This document shows, in pieces, positions 1 to 7,556 of a DNA stretch of 53,212 nucleotides. Location: NCBI GenBank assembly GCA_964551735.1, contig CAZKEF010000038.1, positions 1 through 53,212 of the forward strand. The letters run 5' to 3'. Every line of letters begins with the position of its first letter. The stretch's first letter is position 1. Position numbers and translations under genes: made by a program. Source of the DNA: DAOUAT01 sp964551735. GTDB lineage: Bacteria > Chloroflexota > Anaerolineae > CG2-30-64-16. The notes beneath the pieces are model-generated. The model searched no databases, was not told the DNA's origin, and saw only the letters and a program-made list of their open reading frames with translations.

Positions 1-61
1 CCAGCCAGCGGCACAACCATGACACAGATTTTCCACCGAAAGCGGTACACTATCCTGCGAA

Positions 62-91
62 TTGACCAAACAGCGCAGCAGACGGTATACT
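62..91 (+). promoter_or_regulatory. Sigma-70-type promoter of the first gene
   Basis: The -35 box is TTGACC (62-67) and the -10 box is TATACT (86-91), with an 18-nt spacer. The expected start is near 98, just before the GGAGG ribosome-binding site at 112-116. This supports the GTG at 122 as start codon: the in-frame TTG at 62 is the -35 box itself. Confidence 0.65.
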
Positions 92-121
92 CCTGCTGCA
101 TCTCAGCGCGCGGAGGCACAT

Positions 122-721
122 GTGGCGCCCCATCTGGTACTGGCCCTCGTGGGCCTGCTCTACATACTTTTCTTCGGCGTGCTCTCCTTCTTCCGGAGGG
201 AGGGCATCTCGATGCGGTTCACCGTTGAGGCCATCCTGCTGATCACGGTCTTTGCTGGCGTGTCGGCGCTTACAGGCGCCGACTTCAACCCCGCATTGTT
301 CGTCGCCGTGCTCTATCTGATCACTATGCGCGTCCGACTGCTGGTGGACCTGGGCAACTTGCTGGCGCGCCGTGGCAATCACACACTGGCCGGCCAGGTA
401 TACGCCCTGGCCCTCCGCCTGGGCCCCGATGAGACCGGCCGCTTAATGGTGCAGCTCAACCAGGGCGTGCTCGCGTTGCATAGCGGCCGGCCGGAAGAGG
501 CCGTCGCCACGCTGCGCCAGGTGTTGGCCGCGGCCGACAGCGGTTACCTGGGCGTAAAATGCCTGGCTGCCTGCCACTACAACCTTGGAGTTGCCTATCT
601 GCGCCAGGGACAGGATGCCCAGGCCTCGCTGGCTTTCAACGCCGTGTTGGACACCTGGCCCGCAACCGAATACGCGCGCTACGCGCGCATCGCGCTGGAG
701 AAGCGGAAGAAGAACGAATAG
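122..721 (+). CDS. Membrane-anchored tetratricopeptide-repeat protein
   Basis: A 199-residue protein. The first third holds about three hydrophobic segments (around residues 4-23, 33-52 and 56-72), so it is probably anchored in the cytoplasmic membrane. The rest reads as two to three TPR-like helical hairpins, seen in stretches such as NQGVLALHSGRPEEAV and YNLGVAYLRQGQDAQASLAF. TPR units usually hold partner proteins, but no partner is identifiable here. The GTG start at 122 is chosen because GGAGG lies 5 nt upstream and a promoter ends at 91. A longer frame from TTG 62 would start inside that promoter. The panE-like gene follows after 18 nt, so the two are probably co-transcribed. The specific function is unknown. 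Confidence 0.75.
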   Translation: MAPHLVLALVGLLYILFFGVLSFFRREGISMRFTVEAILLITVFAGVSALTGADFNPALFVAVLYLITMRVRLLVDLGNLLARRGNHTLAGQVYALALRLGPDETGRLMVQLNQGVLALHSGRPEEAVATLRQVLAAADSGYLGVKCLAACHYNLGVAYLRQGQDAQASLAFNAVLDTWPATEYARYARIALEKRKKNE

Positions 722-739
722 AACGGGGAGAAGGCCATT

Positions 740-1672
740 ATGCGCATCGCAATCATGGGCAGTGGCGGGGTAGGCGGCTACTTCGGCGGCCTGCTGGCCC
801 GCGCTGGCTACGATGTCACATTTGTTGCTCGCGGCGCGCACTTGCGGGCGCTGAGAGACCAAGGGCTACATGTCGAAAGCGTGCACGGGGGCTTCACCGT
901 GACACCGGTGCAAGCAACGGACGATCCGGCAGCGGTCGGGCCGGTGGATACCGTGCTGTTCGCCACCAAGACCTACCAACTCGAACCGGCCGCGGCGGCC
1001 ATGCGGCCGCTCATCGGGCCGGCGACGACCGTACTGCCGCTGCATAACGGCATTGATGCGGCCGAACGCACAGCAGCCGTGTTGGGCGCGGGCCCGGTGC
1101 TGGGCGGGTTGTGCTACGTTGGCAGCATGATCTCAGCCCCCGGCCACATCAAGCAGGTCAGCCAGTTCCGCCGCGTGATCGCCGGCGAGCTGCGGGGCGG
1201 GATCAGCCCGCGCGTTGAGCGGATCGTGACTGCGCTGGCGGCGGCCGGCGCGCAGGCCGAAGCCACCAACGACATCCAGAACGCCCGCTGGACCAAATTC
1301 ATCTTCATCGCGCCTTTCAGCGGCGTCGGCTCAGTGGCTCGGGTCCCGGCCGGCAAGATCGTGGGCTGCCCCGAAACACGCGCCCTGCTGGAAGATGCCA
1401 TGCTGGAAGTGGAGGCCGTGGCGCGCGCAGCCGGCGTTGCACTCGACGCCGATATCGTGGCGACGACCATGACCTTCTGTGATAACATGGCGCCGGGGCA
1501 GACCGCTTCCATGCAGCGCGACATCATGGACGGCAAGCCCTCTGAGCTGGAATCGCTCATCGGTGTGATGGTGCGCCTGGGCGCCGAGCTGGGCGTGCCG
1601 ACCCCCATCTTCCGTTACTTCTACGCGTCGTTGCTGCCGCAGGAACGCGAGGCGGAAGAAGATGCTCAGTAG
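740..1672 (+). CDS. panE: 2-dehydropantoate 2-reductase family protein (PanE/ApbA)
   Basis: A 310-residue NADPH-dependent ketopantoate reductase-like enzyme. That reaction makes pantoate in the pantothenate/CoA pathway. The N-terminus carries the Rossmann motif GSGGVGGYFGG (about residues 7-17). The family lysine is in FATKTYQL, the N..ARWTKF segment lies near residue 180, and the C-terminal helical domain has KPSELESLIG, all in the expected order and at the usual length of about 300 residues. The ATG follows a purine-rich GGGGAGAAGG. The 3' end overlaps scpA by 11 nt, so the two are translationally coupled. Paralogues act on other 2-keto acids, and no other pantothenate genes are visible, so the exact substrate is inferred. 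Confidence 0.85.
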   Translation: MRIAIMGSGGVGGYFGGLLARAGYDVTFVARGAHLRALRDQGLHVESVHGGFTVTPVQATDDPAAVGPVDTVLFATKTYQLEPAAAAMRPLIGPATTVLPLHNGIDAAERTAAVLGAGPVLGGLCYVGSMISAPGHIKQVSQFRRVIAGELRGGISPRVERIVTALAAAGAQAEATNDIQNARWTKFIFIAPFSGVGSVARVPAGKIVGCPETRALLEDAMLEVEAVARAAGVALDADIVATTMTFCDNMAPGQTASMQRDIMDGKPSELESLIGVMVRLGAELGVPTPIFRYFYASLLPQEREAEEDAQ

Positions 1673-2441
1673 CCTGCGCGACGAGGTCTACCAGGTGCAG
1701 CTCTCCGTCTTCGAGGGGCCGCTGGACCTGCTGCTGCACCTGATCGAACGGGAAAAGCTGGACATCAGCGCTGTCTCGCTGGCACAGGTGGCCGACCAGT
1801 TCCTGGCCCACGTCCGCGCGCTCGAGGATGTACGCGCCAGCACGCTGGCCGACTTCCTGGAAGTGGCGGTCAAGCTGGTGTGGATCAAGTCGCGTCTTCT
1901 GTTGCCGCAGCCGCGGCGCCAGGAGGAGGAGGACGAGGAAGACCCGGCCGAGGCGCTGGCCAGGCAGTTGCGCGAGTACAAGCGCTTCAAGGAGGCTGCC
2001 GCGTCTCTGCGCACCATCGAGGAGGCCGGCCTGCACACTTACGGCCGCGTTGCCCCCCCACCGGAACTGGAGCGCCGGCTGGAAGTTGATGCAGGATCGC
2101 TGAACGACCTGCTCGCCGCCGCGCGCTCGGCGCTGGCCTCAATTTCTGCCCGGCCGGAAGAAGTACCGAACGGCATGGTCGTGCCCTTCACCCTCACCAT
2201 CCAGGATCAGATCGAGCACATCCACCACACCTTGAGTGAGCGTTCACGCATCACCTTCCGCGGGCTGCTCAGCCAAGCGCGTCATCGCATGGAAATCATC
2301 GTGACTTTATTGGCCGTGTTGGAGCTAATCAAGCGCGGACAGGCGGTTGTGACGCAGGAGCAGGCGTTCGGGGAAATCTATATCGAGCCAGCGGCGAGTG
2401 AGCCGGCCATCGCCAGCGCCCCCGACGAACCTGAATCATAA
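1662..2441 (+). CDS. scpA: Segregation and condensation protein A
   Basis: A 259-residue ScpA kleisin. It bridges the SMC ATPase heads together with ScpB in chromosome condensation and segregation. The N-terminal signature VFEGPLDLLLHLIEREKLDI is canonical, followed by the SLAQVADQFL and LADFLEVAVKLVWIKSRLLL helices. An acidic linker lies around residues 87-100. The C-terminal winged-helix half ends with VTLLAVLELIKRG and QEQAFGEI. The ATG sits inside the end of the panE-like gene (11-nt overlap), with GAGG upstream. ScpB is not next to it here. A convergent VanZ-like gene ends 30 nt downstream. Confidence 0.95.
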   Translation: MLSSLRDEVYQVQLSVFEGPLDLLLHLIEREKLDISAVSLAQVADQFLAHVRALEDVRASTLADFLEVAVKLVWIKSRLLLPQPRRQEEEDEEDPAEALARQLREYKRFKEAAASLRTIEEAGLHTYGRVAPPPELERRLEVDAGSLNDLLAAARSALASISARPEEVPNGMVVPFTLTIQDQIEHIHHTLSERSRITFRGLLSQARHRMEIIVTLLAVLELIKRGQAVVTQEQAFGEIYIEPAASEPAIASAPDEPES

Positions 2442-2471
2442 ACCCACCAGGATGAAAGAAGGTCTCTCGGA

Positions 2472-2867
2472 TCACCGCTTGTTGCGCGCACGCAGCCCCA
2501 CCCATACCAGCGCGCTTGCGGCCCCTGCCGCATCAGTGAGGATATCAAACAGATCCGGATGCCTGCCCGGCACGAAGCTCTGGTGAAACTCATCGCTGAG
2601 GCCGTAAAGCAGCGTCAACACAAAGGCCCAGCGCCCAGGTCGTGCAACCCCTGCCCCACTCAACGCCCAGCGCCACAGCAGCGCCAACACACCGTAAGCC
2701 ACAAAGTGACCCACGATATCCTGGATCTCCGGCCAGCCGCCGGTGAGATCGGGCAGCCGCGACTGCCCGGATAGAAAGAAGATCAACGCCATCCAGGCCG
2801 CCACCGCGGCCCAACGCAGCCAAGCGCGCGCCACAAGGGGCGTCACTCTGCATTTCCCAATGTTCAT
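2472..2867 (-). CDS. VanZ-like family membrane protein
   Basis: About 131 residues with four hydrophobic segments and the VanZ-family tail YGLSDEFHQSFVPGR followed by D.LTDAAGA, which holds the conserved DE.HQ signature. VanZ proper gives low-level teicoplanin resistance. Most family members are uncharacterised membrane proteins, so a resistance role should not be assumed. The start is uncertain: ATG 2867 is used, GTG 2876 lies 9 nt upstream, and no strong ribosome-binding site was found. It lies convergent to scpA and downstream of the glycosyltransferase on the same strand. Confidence 0.8.
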   Translation of the reverse strand: MNIGKCRVTPLVARAWLRWAAVAAWMALIFFLSGQSRLPDLTGGWPEIQDIVGHFVAYGVLALLWRWALSGAGVARPGRWAFVLTLLYGLSDEFHQSFVPGRHPDLFDILTDAAGAASALVWVGLRARNKR

Positions 2868-2908
2868 CGCTTGCACACAGATGTCAAATTCATTCCCCGG
2901 AATGGATC

Positions 2909-4210
2909 TTATATAGCCGACTCGCTCAGAGTGACAATGCCGCAGTTACCGAATCCGGCATAGACTTCGAGCGCGCGTCCGGCCAGCACGTCCCAGTTGA
3001 ACAACGCGGCCACGCGCATACGCGCGGCCCCGCCCAACGCGGCCGCGCGCACCGGGTCGGCCAACAGACCAGCGACCGCGGCCGCAAACGCCTCGGCATC
3101 CCCCGGGGACACAAGCACGCCCGCCTCGCCCACCGTCTCGGGCAGCTCGCCCACGGCATAGGCGACCACCGGCATGCCAGCAGCCATCAACTCCAGGACT
3201 TTGGCGCTGTGCCGCGCCCGATTGGAAGACGTGTCAGCCCACGGCGCAATCGCCACCGCCGCAGAGGCCAGGGCCGCGGGCAGCTCAGCCGGCTCCATCC
3301 AGCCCCGCACCGTGATCCCGTCTACACCACCCAACGTAGCTTCCTCGCCCCCTACCCCACGCCCCAGGACGGTTAAGGTCGCATCAGGCCGCAGCGCGCG
3401 CACCCGTGCCCAGAGGGCGGCCACATCGCCCGGCCGGACGCCGGCAAAACGGGTGTAGAGGATGGCCGAAGCTGGTGCGTTGGATGTTGGATGTTGGATG
3501 TTGGATGGCTCGATGCCGTTATGTAAAACATAAATGCGTTCGGGGCGGGCGCCGCAGGCGATGGCGCGATCGCGCAGGCAGCGGCTGGTCACGGTCCAGG
3601 CGTGGGCGTGGGCCAGGCCGTAGCGTTCCTGCCAGGCGAAGAAGCGGCGTTGGGCTGCGGTGTAACCGGTGCGCGGGTCGTCGTTCCAACCGCCCGGTCC
3701 TTCCCAATCGTCGGCGTCTATGATGACACGGGGATGGGGAGAGGGGGAGAAGCGGAGAGACGGAGAAAGCGAGACACGGGGATAGGTAGCAAGATCCCCG
3801 CCTCCTTGTCTCCTTGTCACCCCATCTCCTTGTCCCCTTGTCCCCCACTCTCCCAGCCCTCGCGTCGCCCACAGCAACAAGCCAGCCAGCCCCGAAGGCC
3901 CCTTCGGCTTGAAAACGTGGGCAACATCAGGCTGCCAGCGGCGCACGGCCAGGAACAGACGCCAGCCGAGCCAAAGGTGCCAGGCCGCGCCACCACGGCC
4001 TAGCACAGGCAGCGCCAGGTTGATCACATCCACTCCGCCGTCAGTCCAGCGCCGACCGGCATCCTCCAGGCTGTCATAGGGCGGCAGAAAAAGCGCGACC
4101 GTGTGGCCGCGGCGGACCAGCGCACGGCCCAAGGGCAACGCGCGGGCGCGCGCGGTGCCCTTGGCTCGCAAGCCGAACGGAGCGACAAGTGCGGTACGCA
4201 TGGCGGACAT
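2909..4210 (-). CDS. Glycosyltransferase family 4 protein with in-frame repeat insertions
   Basis: A 433-residue GT-B enzyme predicted to transfer sugar from a nucleotide-sugar donor. The N-terminal half has the typical RARALPLGRALVRRGHTVAL helix. The C-terminal half has FAGVRPGD, VLELMAAGMPVVAYAVGELP and a VSPGDAEAFAAAV segment, the usual GT4 donor-binding region with its glutamate. Two low-complexity tracts interrupt the protein. One comes from the octamer-rich DNA at 3729-3859, about residues 118-160, rich in R/G/D then S/P/L. The other comes from a heptamer array at 3479-3506, about residues 235-244. Both keep the frame and look like later insertions in loops. ATG 4210 is chosen after GGTGG; a TTG at 4237 and an ATG at 4201 are alternatives. 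Acceptor and donor are unknown. Confidence 0.85.
   Translation of the reverse strand: MSAMRTALVAPFGLRAKGTARARALPLGRALVRRGHTVALFLPPYDSLEDAGRRWTDGGVDVINLALPVLGRGGAAWHLWLGWRLFLAVRRWQPDVAHVFKPKGPSGLAGLLLWATRGLGEWGTRGQGDGVTRRQGGGDLATYPRVSLSPSLRFSPSPHPRVIIDADDWEGPGGWNDDPRTGYTAAQRRFFAWQERYGLAHAHAWTVTSRCLRDRAIACGARPERIYVLHNGIEPSNIQHPTSNAPASAILYTRFAGVRPGDVAALWARVRALRPDATLTVLGRGVGGEEATLGGVDGITVRGWMEPAELPAALASAAVAIAPWADTSSNRARHSAKVLELMAAGMPVVAYAVGELPETVGEAGVLVSPGDAEAFAAAVAGLLADPVRAAALGGAARMRVAALFNWDVLAGRALEVYAGFGNCGIVTLSESAI
3479..3506. repeat. Heptamer tandem repeat GTTGGAT x4 inside a gene
   Basis: Four exact 7-base copies of GTTGGAT (plus-strand reading) lie within the glycosyltransferase gene and are translated on the minus strand as an N/Q/H/P/T/S-rich string. 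Confidence 0.95.
3729..3859. repeat. G/A-rich block followed by octamer array (CCTTGTCC type) inside a gene
   Basis: A purine-rich stretch (3729-3780) is followed by an array in strict 8-base register from 3804 to 3859, with units CCTTGTCT, CCTTGTCA, CCCCATCT, CCTTGTCC, CCTTGTCC, CCCACTCT and CCCAGCCC. It lies in frame inside the glycosyltransferase gene. Related arrays occur at 25271-25310 and 29372-29419. Confidence 0.9.
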
Positions 4211-4264
4211 GCTACCACCGATAGGAGCCTGGGACAAATAGCGAGGCCCGACCTCGTCGCGGTT

Positions 4265-4293
4265 TTGCCCCTACATGTGATGTGTGGTATTAT
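4265..4293 (+). promoter_or_regulatory. Promoter of the DUF4914-like gene
   Basis: TTGCCC (4265-4270) and TATTAT (4288-4293) are separated by 17 nt. A start near 4300 would give a leader of about 147 nt holding the terminator-like hairpin at 4371-4418. Confidence 0.5.
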
Positions 4294-4370
4294 CGCAGCC
4301 TGTCGTTCGACCCCCTACCGTGGGACCACCGGGCGGCCGTGTCACAGTCACGACACCCCACTCGAGGCCG

Positions 4371-4418
4371 AGGTCACACCGTTTCAGGCACATCTGACGC
4401 GGTGTGACCTTTCTTTTT
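4371..4418 (+). terminator. Intrinsic terminator/attenuator in the leader of the DUF4914-like gene
   Basis: An 11-bp perfect stem, AGGTCACACCG (4371-4381) with CGGTGTGACCT (4400-4410), is followed directly by TTCTTTTT (4411-4418). It points along the plus strand. The genes upstream are on the minus strand, so there is no plus-strand gene for it to end. It lies 29 nt before the ATG at 4447 and downstream of a promoter, which is the arrangement of a transcription attenuator. No known riboswitch class was recognised in 4300-4370. Confidence 0.75.
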
Positions 4419-4446
4419 GCCCGATGAGCACCAGGAGAAGACAAAG

Positions 4447-6324
4447 ATGAAATGGTCTGCCTACAATCCGCCCGCTGAGGTCGTCCAGGTCCTTGCAGCC
4501 TCGCCCAGCCTCACGATTGCCAGCACAACCGATGAATTGCTGGCGCTGTCTTGCCGCACTTGTCAGACCAACGACCGCGGCTACATCGAAGTGGCCTACG
4601 ATCTTCCCGGCCGCGGCCGCCATGTGGAAGCCACCGTCGCCCATGTGCGCAACGGGATCGCGGTCAACTACACCGAGCCCTACATGCGCCGCCGGGACCC
4701 GGACTGCATGGTGATCGGCGACGAGCTGCCGACGGACAAGGAGACCTACGTGCGCAGGTTCGGCGCCCCGTTTGCGCCTGTACGTGAGGCGTCGTTGGCC
4801 TGGCTGAGGACGCAAGAGCTGACGCTGTTCGGCTTCCGCGCCGGTCAGGGAGAGATGGGCGTGGATGCCCTGGCGCTGATCCCGACCAACGCGGCGTTCT
4901 TTGCACTGGCGCTGGCCCTGCTGCAGGGTATCACTGCCGCGGCTGACTTGCCCCGCACCTTTCACCCCAAGGCCGTGATCTATGTGGCGCCGCCGTTCCG
5001 CCACACCCATTTCGCGGGCCGGCAGGTCGTGGTCCACAACCGGCGGCCGGACTACCACGAGATGTTCGCTTACAACCTCTATCCCGGTCCCAGCGCCAAG
5101 AAAGGGGTCTACGGCGTCCTTATCGCCCTGGGCGAGCAGAGGGGCTGGGTGGCAGCGCACTGCTCGGCCGTGCAGGTGGTCACGCCCTACGACAACGTGG
5201 TGACCATCATGCATGAAGGGGCCAGCGGCGGCGGAAAAAGCGAAATGCTGGAACAGGCACACCGCGAACCTGATGGCCGCCTGCTGCTGGGCCAGAACCT
5301 GGTCACCGGGGAGAAGCGCCACCTGGAGATCCCACGCACCTGCGAACTGCACCCGCTGGTAGACGACATCGCGCTGTGTTGTTCGCTGCCCGACGCGGCC
5401 AACGGCAAGCTGCACGTGCTGGATGCCGAAGATGGCTGGTTCGTACGGGTGAACCACATTGACCACTACGGCACAGACGTCGTGCTGGAACGCCACACCG
5501 CGCAGCCGCCGACACCCTTGGTGTTCCTGAACATCGACGCCGTGCCGAACAGTCGGGCCTTGATCTGGGAACACATCGAGGACGTGCCCGGCAAGCGCTG
5601 TCCGAATCCGCGAGTGATCATCCCGCGTCACATTTACCCCGGCGTCATCAGCGGCCCGGTCCCGGTGGATATCCGCAGCCTGGGCGTACGGTGCCCACCC
5701 TGCACCCGGGAAAAGCCCAGCTACGGCATCCTGGGGCTGTTCCACGTCTTGCCGCCAGCGCTGGCCTGGCTGTGGCGGCTGGCCGTGCCGCGCGGACACG
5801 ACAACCCCAGCATCGTTGACAGTGAGGGGATGCAGAATGAAGGTGTGGGCTCCTATTGGCCCTTCGCCACCGGCCGCCGGGTTACCCAGGCCAACCTGCT
5901 GCTGGAGCAATTCGCTGACAACCCACGCACGCGCTACATCTTAACCCCTAACCAGCACATCGGCGCCTGGCGGGTCGGCTTCATGCCGCAGTGGGTAGCG
6001 CGCGAGTACCTGGCGCGACGCGGCAGCGCCAAGTACAAACCTGAGCAACTGAATCCTGCGCGCTGCTCGCTGCTGGGCTACATCCCTTTACAGCTGAACG
6101 TGGAGGGCCGCGCCACGCCCACGCGACTGCTGCAGGTGGAGAGCCAACCGGAAGTGGGCGAGGACGCTTATGACCAGGGGGCTGGGATGTTGTGGGCGTT
6201 CTTCCGCTCGTGCTTGGCCGAATACCGGCAGACCGATCTCTCGTCGCTGGGCCGACAGATCATCGAATGCTGCCTGGACGGCGGCTTGGTGGATGACTAT
6301 CAGGCGTTTATCGTGGGGGGGTAA
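4447..6324 (+). CDS. DUF4914-like P-loop protein (PEP carboxykinase-like)
   Basis: A 625-residue protein that I place, from memory, in the DUF4914 family of about 630-residue proteins. The glycine-rich P-loop GASGGGKSEM lies near residues 257-266. It resembles the ATP-binding loop of phosphoenolpyruvate carboxykinases, and the surrounding order is kinase-like. Function is not established, so it is best read as a probable ATP/GTP-dependent enzyme of central metabolism. ATG 4447 is chosen because AGGAG lies 9 nt upstream. The in-frame TTG at 4417 is in the T-run of the leader terminator and is unlikely. The next gene on the same strand starts 123 nt downstream. Confidence 0.7.
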   Translation: MKWSAYNPPAEVVQVLAASPSLTIASTTDELLALSCRTCQTNDRGYIEVAYDLPGRGRHVEATVAHVRNGIAVNYTEPYMRRRDPDCMVIGDELPTDKETYVRRFGAPFAPVREASLAWLRTQELTLFGFRAGQGEMGVDALALIPTNAAFFALALALLQGITAAADLPRTFHPKAVIYVAPPFRHTHFAGRQVVVHNRRPDYHEMFAYNLYPGPSAKKGVYGVLIALGEQRGWVAAHCSAVQVVTPYDNVVTIMHEGASGGGKSEMLEQAHREPDGRLLLGQNLVTGEKRHLEIPRTCELHPLVDDIALCCSLPDAANGKLHVLDAEDGWFVRVNHIDHYGTDVVLERHTAQPPTPLVFLNIDAVPNSRALIWEHIEDVPGKRCPNPRVIIPRHIYPGVISGPVPVDIRSLGVRCPPCTREKPSYGILGLFHVLPPALAWLWRLAVPRGHDNPSIVDSEGMQNEGVGSYWPFATGRRVTQANLLLEQFADNPRTRYILTPNQHIGAWRVGFMPQWVAREYLARRGSAKYKPEQLNPARCSLLGYIPLQLNVEGRATPTRLLQVESQPEVGEDAYDQGAGMLWAFFRSCLAEYRQTDLSSLGRQIIECCLDGGLVDDYQAFIVGG

Positions 6325-6355
6325 GTGGATAGCCGCAGCAGCCAATCGGACGATC

Positions 6356-6384
6356 TTGCGCTCAGGAACCATCTACGGTAAAGT
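6356..6384 (+). promoter_or_regulatory. Possible promoter of the DUF2270 gene
   Basis: TTGCGC (6356-6361) and TAAAGT (6379-6384) are 17 nt apart, in the 123-base gap before the ATG at 6448. The match to consensus is only moderate. Confidence 0.35.
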
Positions 6385-6447
6385 AGAATGGCATTCTGCC
6401 ACGATGCCCTTGGGCGTGACCACAGACGCCACGACAGAGAGACTGCC

Positions 6448-7500
6448 ATGTCATCCGCAGATACACCCCCTGCCACACCGCAGGAACCCGTCTGGTCCTA
6501 CCGCGGCTACACCCTGCGGCCATCTGAGTTCACCACGGCGATGGTGCACTACTACCGCGCCGAGATCCAGCGCAGCAACGTATGGCGCAGCCGGCTCGAC
6601 GCCACCACCAACTGGGCGGTGATCACAGCCGGCGCGGCGCTATCCTTCGCGCTCTCCAGCCCGATGAACCATCACGGCGTCATCATCCTGGACGCCCTGC
6701 TGATCACCATCTTCCTGTGGATCGAGGCACGGCGTTACCGCTACTACGAATTGTGGAGCTATCGCGCTCGGCTCATGGAGACCGACTTCTACGCGGCGAT
6801 GCTGGTGCCGCCTTTCGGCCCGCGGCCGGCGTGGGCCGAGAGCCTGGCCGAGTCGTTGCTTCAGCCGGAATTCCCCATCAGCACCTGGGAGGCGTTCGGC
6901 CGCCGCCTGCGGCGCAACTACTTCTGGATTTTCATCGTGCTGGCTATCGCCTGGGTGCTTAAGGGGATCATCCATCCGGTGCCCGTCGCGTCGCTGGCCG
7001 AGTTTGTCGCGCGCTCGGCCATCGGCCCCATCGCCGGCCAGATGGTGATCAGCGCGGGGCTGACCTACTTCGGCGGCCTGCTCTTGATCAGCATCATCAC
7101 GGCCGGTATGCAGCAGGCCACCGGCGAAGTCCTGCCTAAGTATCTGGGATTGGCGCAGCCGCACGCACAGGTCCTCGGCACAGCGTCCGGGCAGTCTTTG
7201 CGCGAACGGCTGCGGATCGTGCCCACGCGGCGCAGACGACAACTGCTGGCCATGATCATCACCGGCGAGCCGGAGAAAGTCAGCGCACGGCTGCTGAAGG
7301 AAATGGGCCGAGGCATCACCGGGTTGGCCGGCGAGGGGATGTACACGCATTCTGAACGTAGCGTGCTGATCACCGCGCTGACGGTCACCGAGATTGAGCG
7401 GCTGAAGGACCTGGTGGCAGCCGAGGACGCCGCCGCGTTCGTGATCGTGGTGCCAGCGCAAGAGGTGCTGGGCCGCGGCTTTGCGCCGCTAGGGGAATGA
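6448..7500 (+). CDS. DUF2270 membrane protein with C-terminal DUF2179-like domain
   Basis: A 350-residue protein. The N-terminal part matches the DUF2270 pattern: SEFTTAMVHYYRAEIQRSNV, then a segment resembling DATTNWAVITAGAALSFAL, then membrane segments near residues 54-72, 78-92, 155-180 and 200-225. The C-terminal 90 residues, with a GMYTHSERSVLI segment and AEDAAAFVIVVPAQEVLGRG, resemble the DUF2179 ligand-binding-like domain seen at the end of YitT-type proteins. The combination suggests a membrane protein with a small cytosolic sensor domain; the role is unknown. ATG 6448 is used, preceded by a weak AGAGAG; an upstream ATG at 6388 would add 20 residues of poor quality. It ends 17 nt before a strong terminator. 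Confidence 0.75.
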   Translation: MSSADTPPATPQEPVWSYRGYTLRPSEFTTAMVHYYRAEIQRSNVWRSRLDATTNWAVITAGAALSFALSSPMNHHGVIILDALLITIFLWIEARRYRYYELWSYRARLMETDFYAAMLVPPFGPRPAWAESLAESLLQPEFPISTWEAFGRRLRRNYFWIFIVLAIAWVLKGIIHPVPVASLAEFVARSAIGPIAGQMVISAGLTYFGGLLLISIITAGMQQATGEVLPKYLGLAQPHAQVLGTASGQSLRERLRIVPTRRRRQLLAMIITGEPEKVSARLLKEMGRGITGLAGEGMYTHSERSVLITALTVTEIERLKDLVAAEDAAAFVIVVPAQEVLGRGFAPLGE

Positions 7501-7517
7501 GAGAGGTAAGAAACCAA

Positions 7518-7550
7518 TGAAACCGGGTTTCTTGCAGAAACCCGGTTTCA
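7518..7550. terminator. Bidirectional intrinsic terminator
   Basis: A perfect 15-bp inverted repeat (7518-7532 with 7536-7550) has a 3-nt TGC loop. TTTT follows on the plus strand, and an A-rich stretch precedes it, giving TTGGTTT on the minus strand. It lies between the convergent DUF2270 and glmS genes. Confidence 0.85.
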
Positions 7551-7556
7551 TTTTGC

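Noticed and set aside
62..121. TTG start at 62 for the first gene
   Set aside because: The TTG is the -35 box of a good promoter, and GTG 122 has GGAGG at proper spacing.
4384..5910. Minus-strand open frame of about 500 codons opposite the DUF4914-like gene
   Set aside because: It has no recognisable motif, and the plus-strand frame has a P-loop, ribosome-binding site and promoter.
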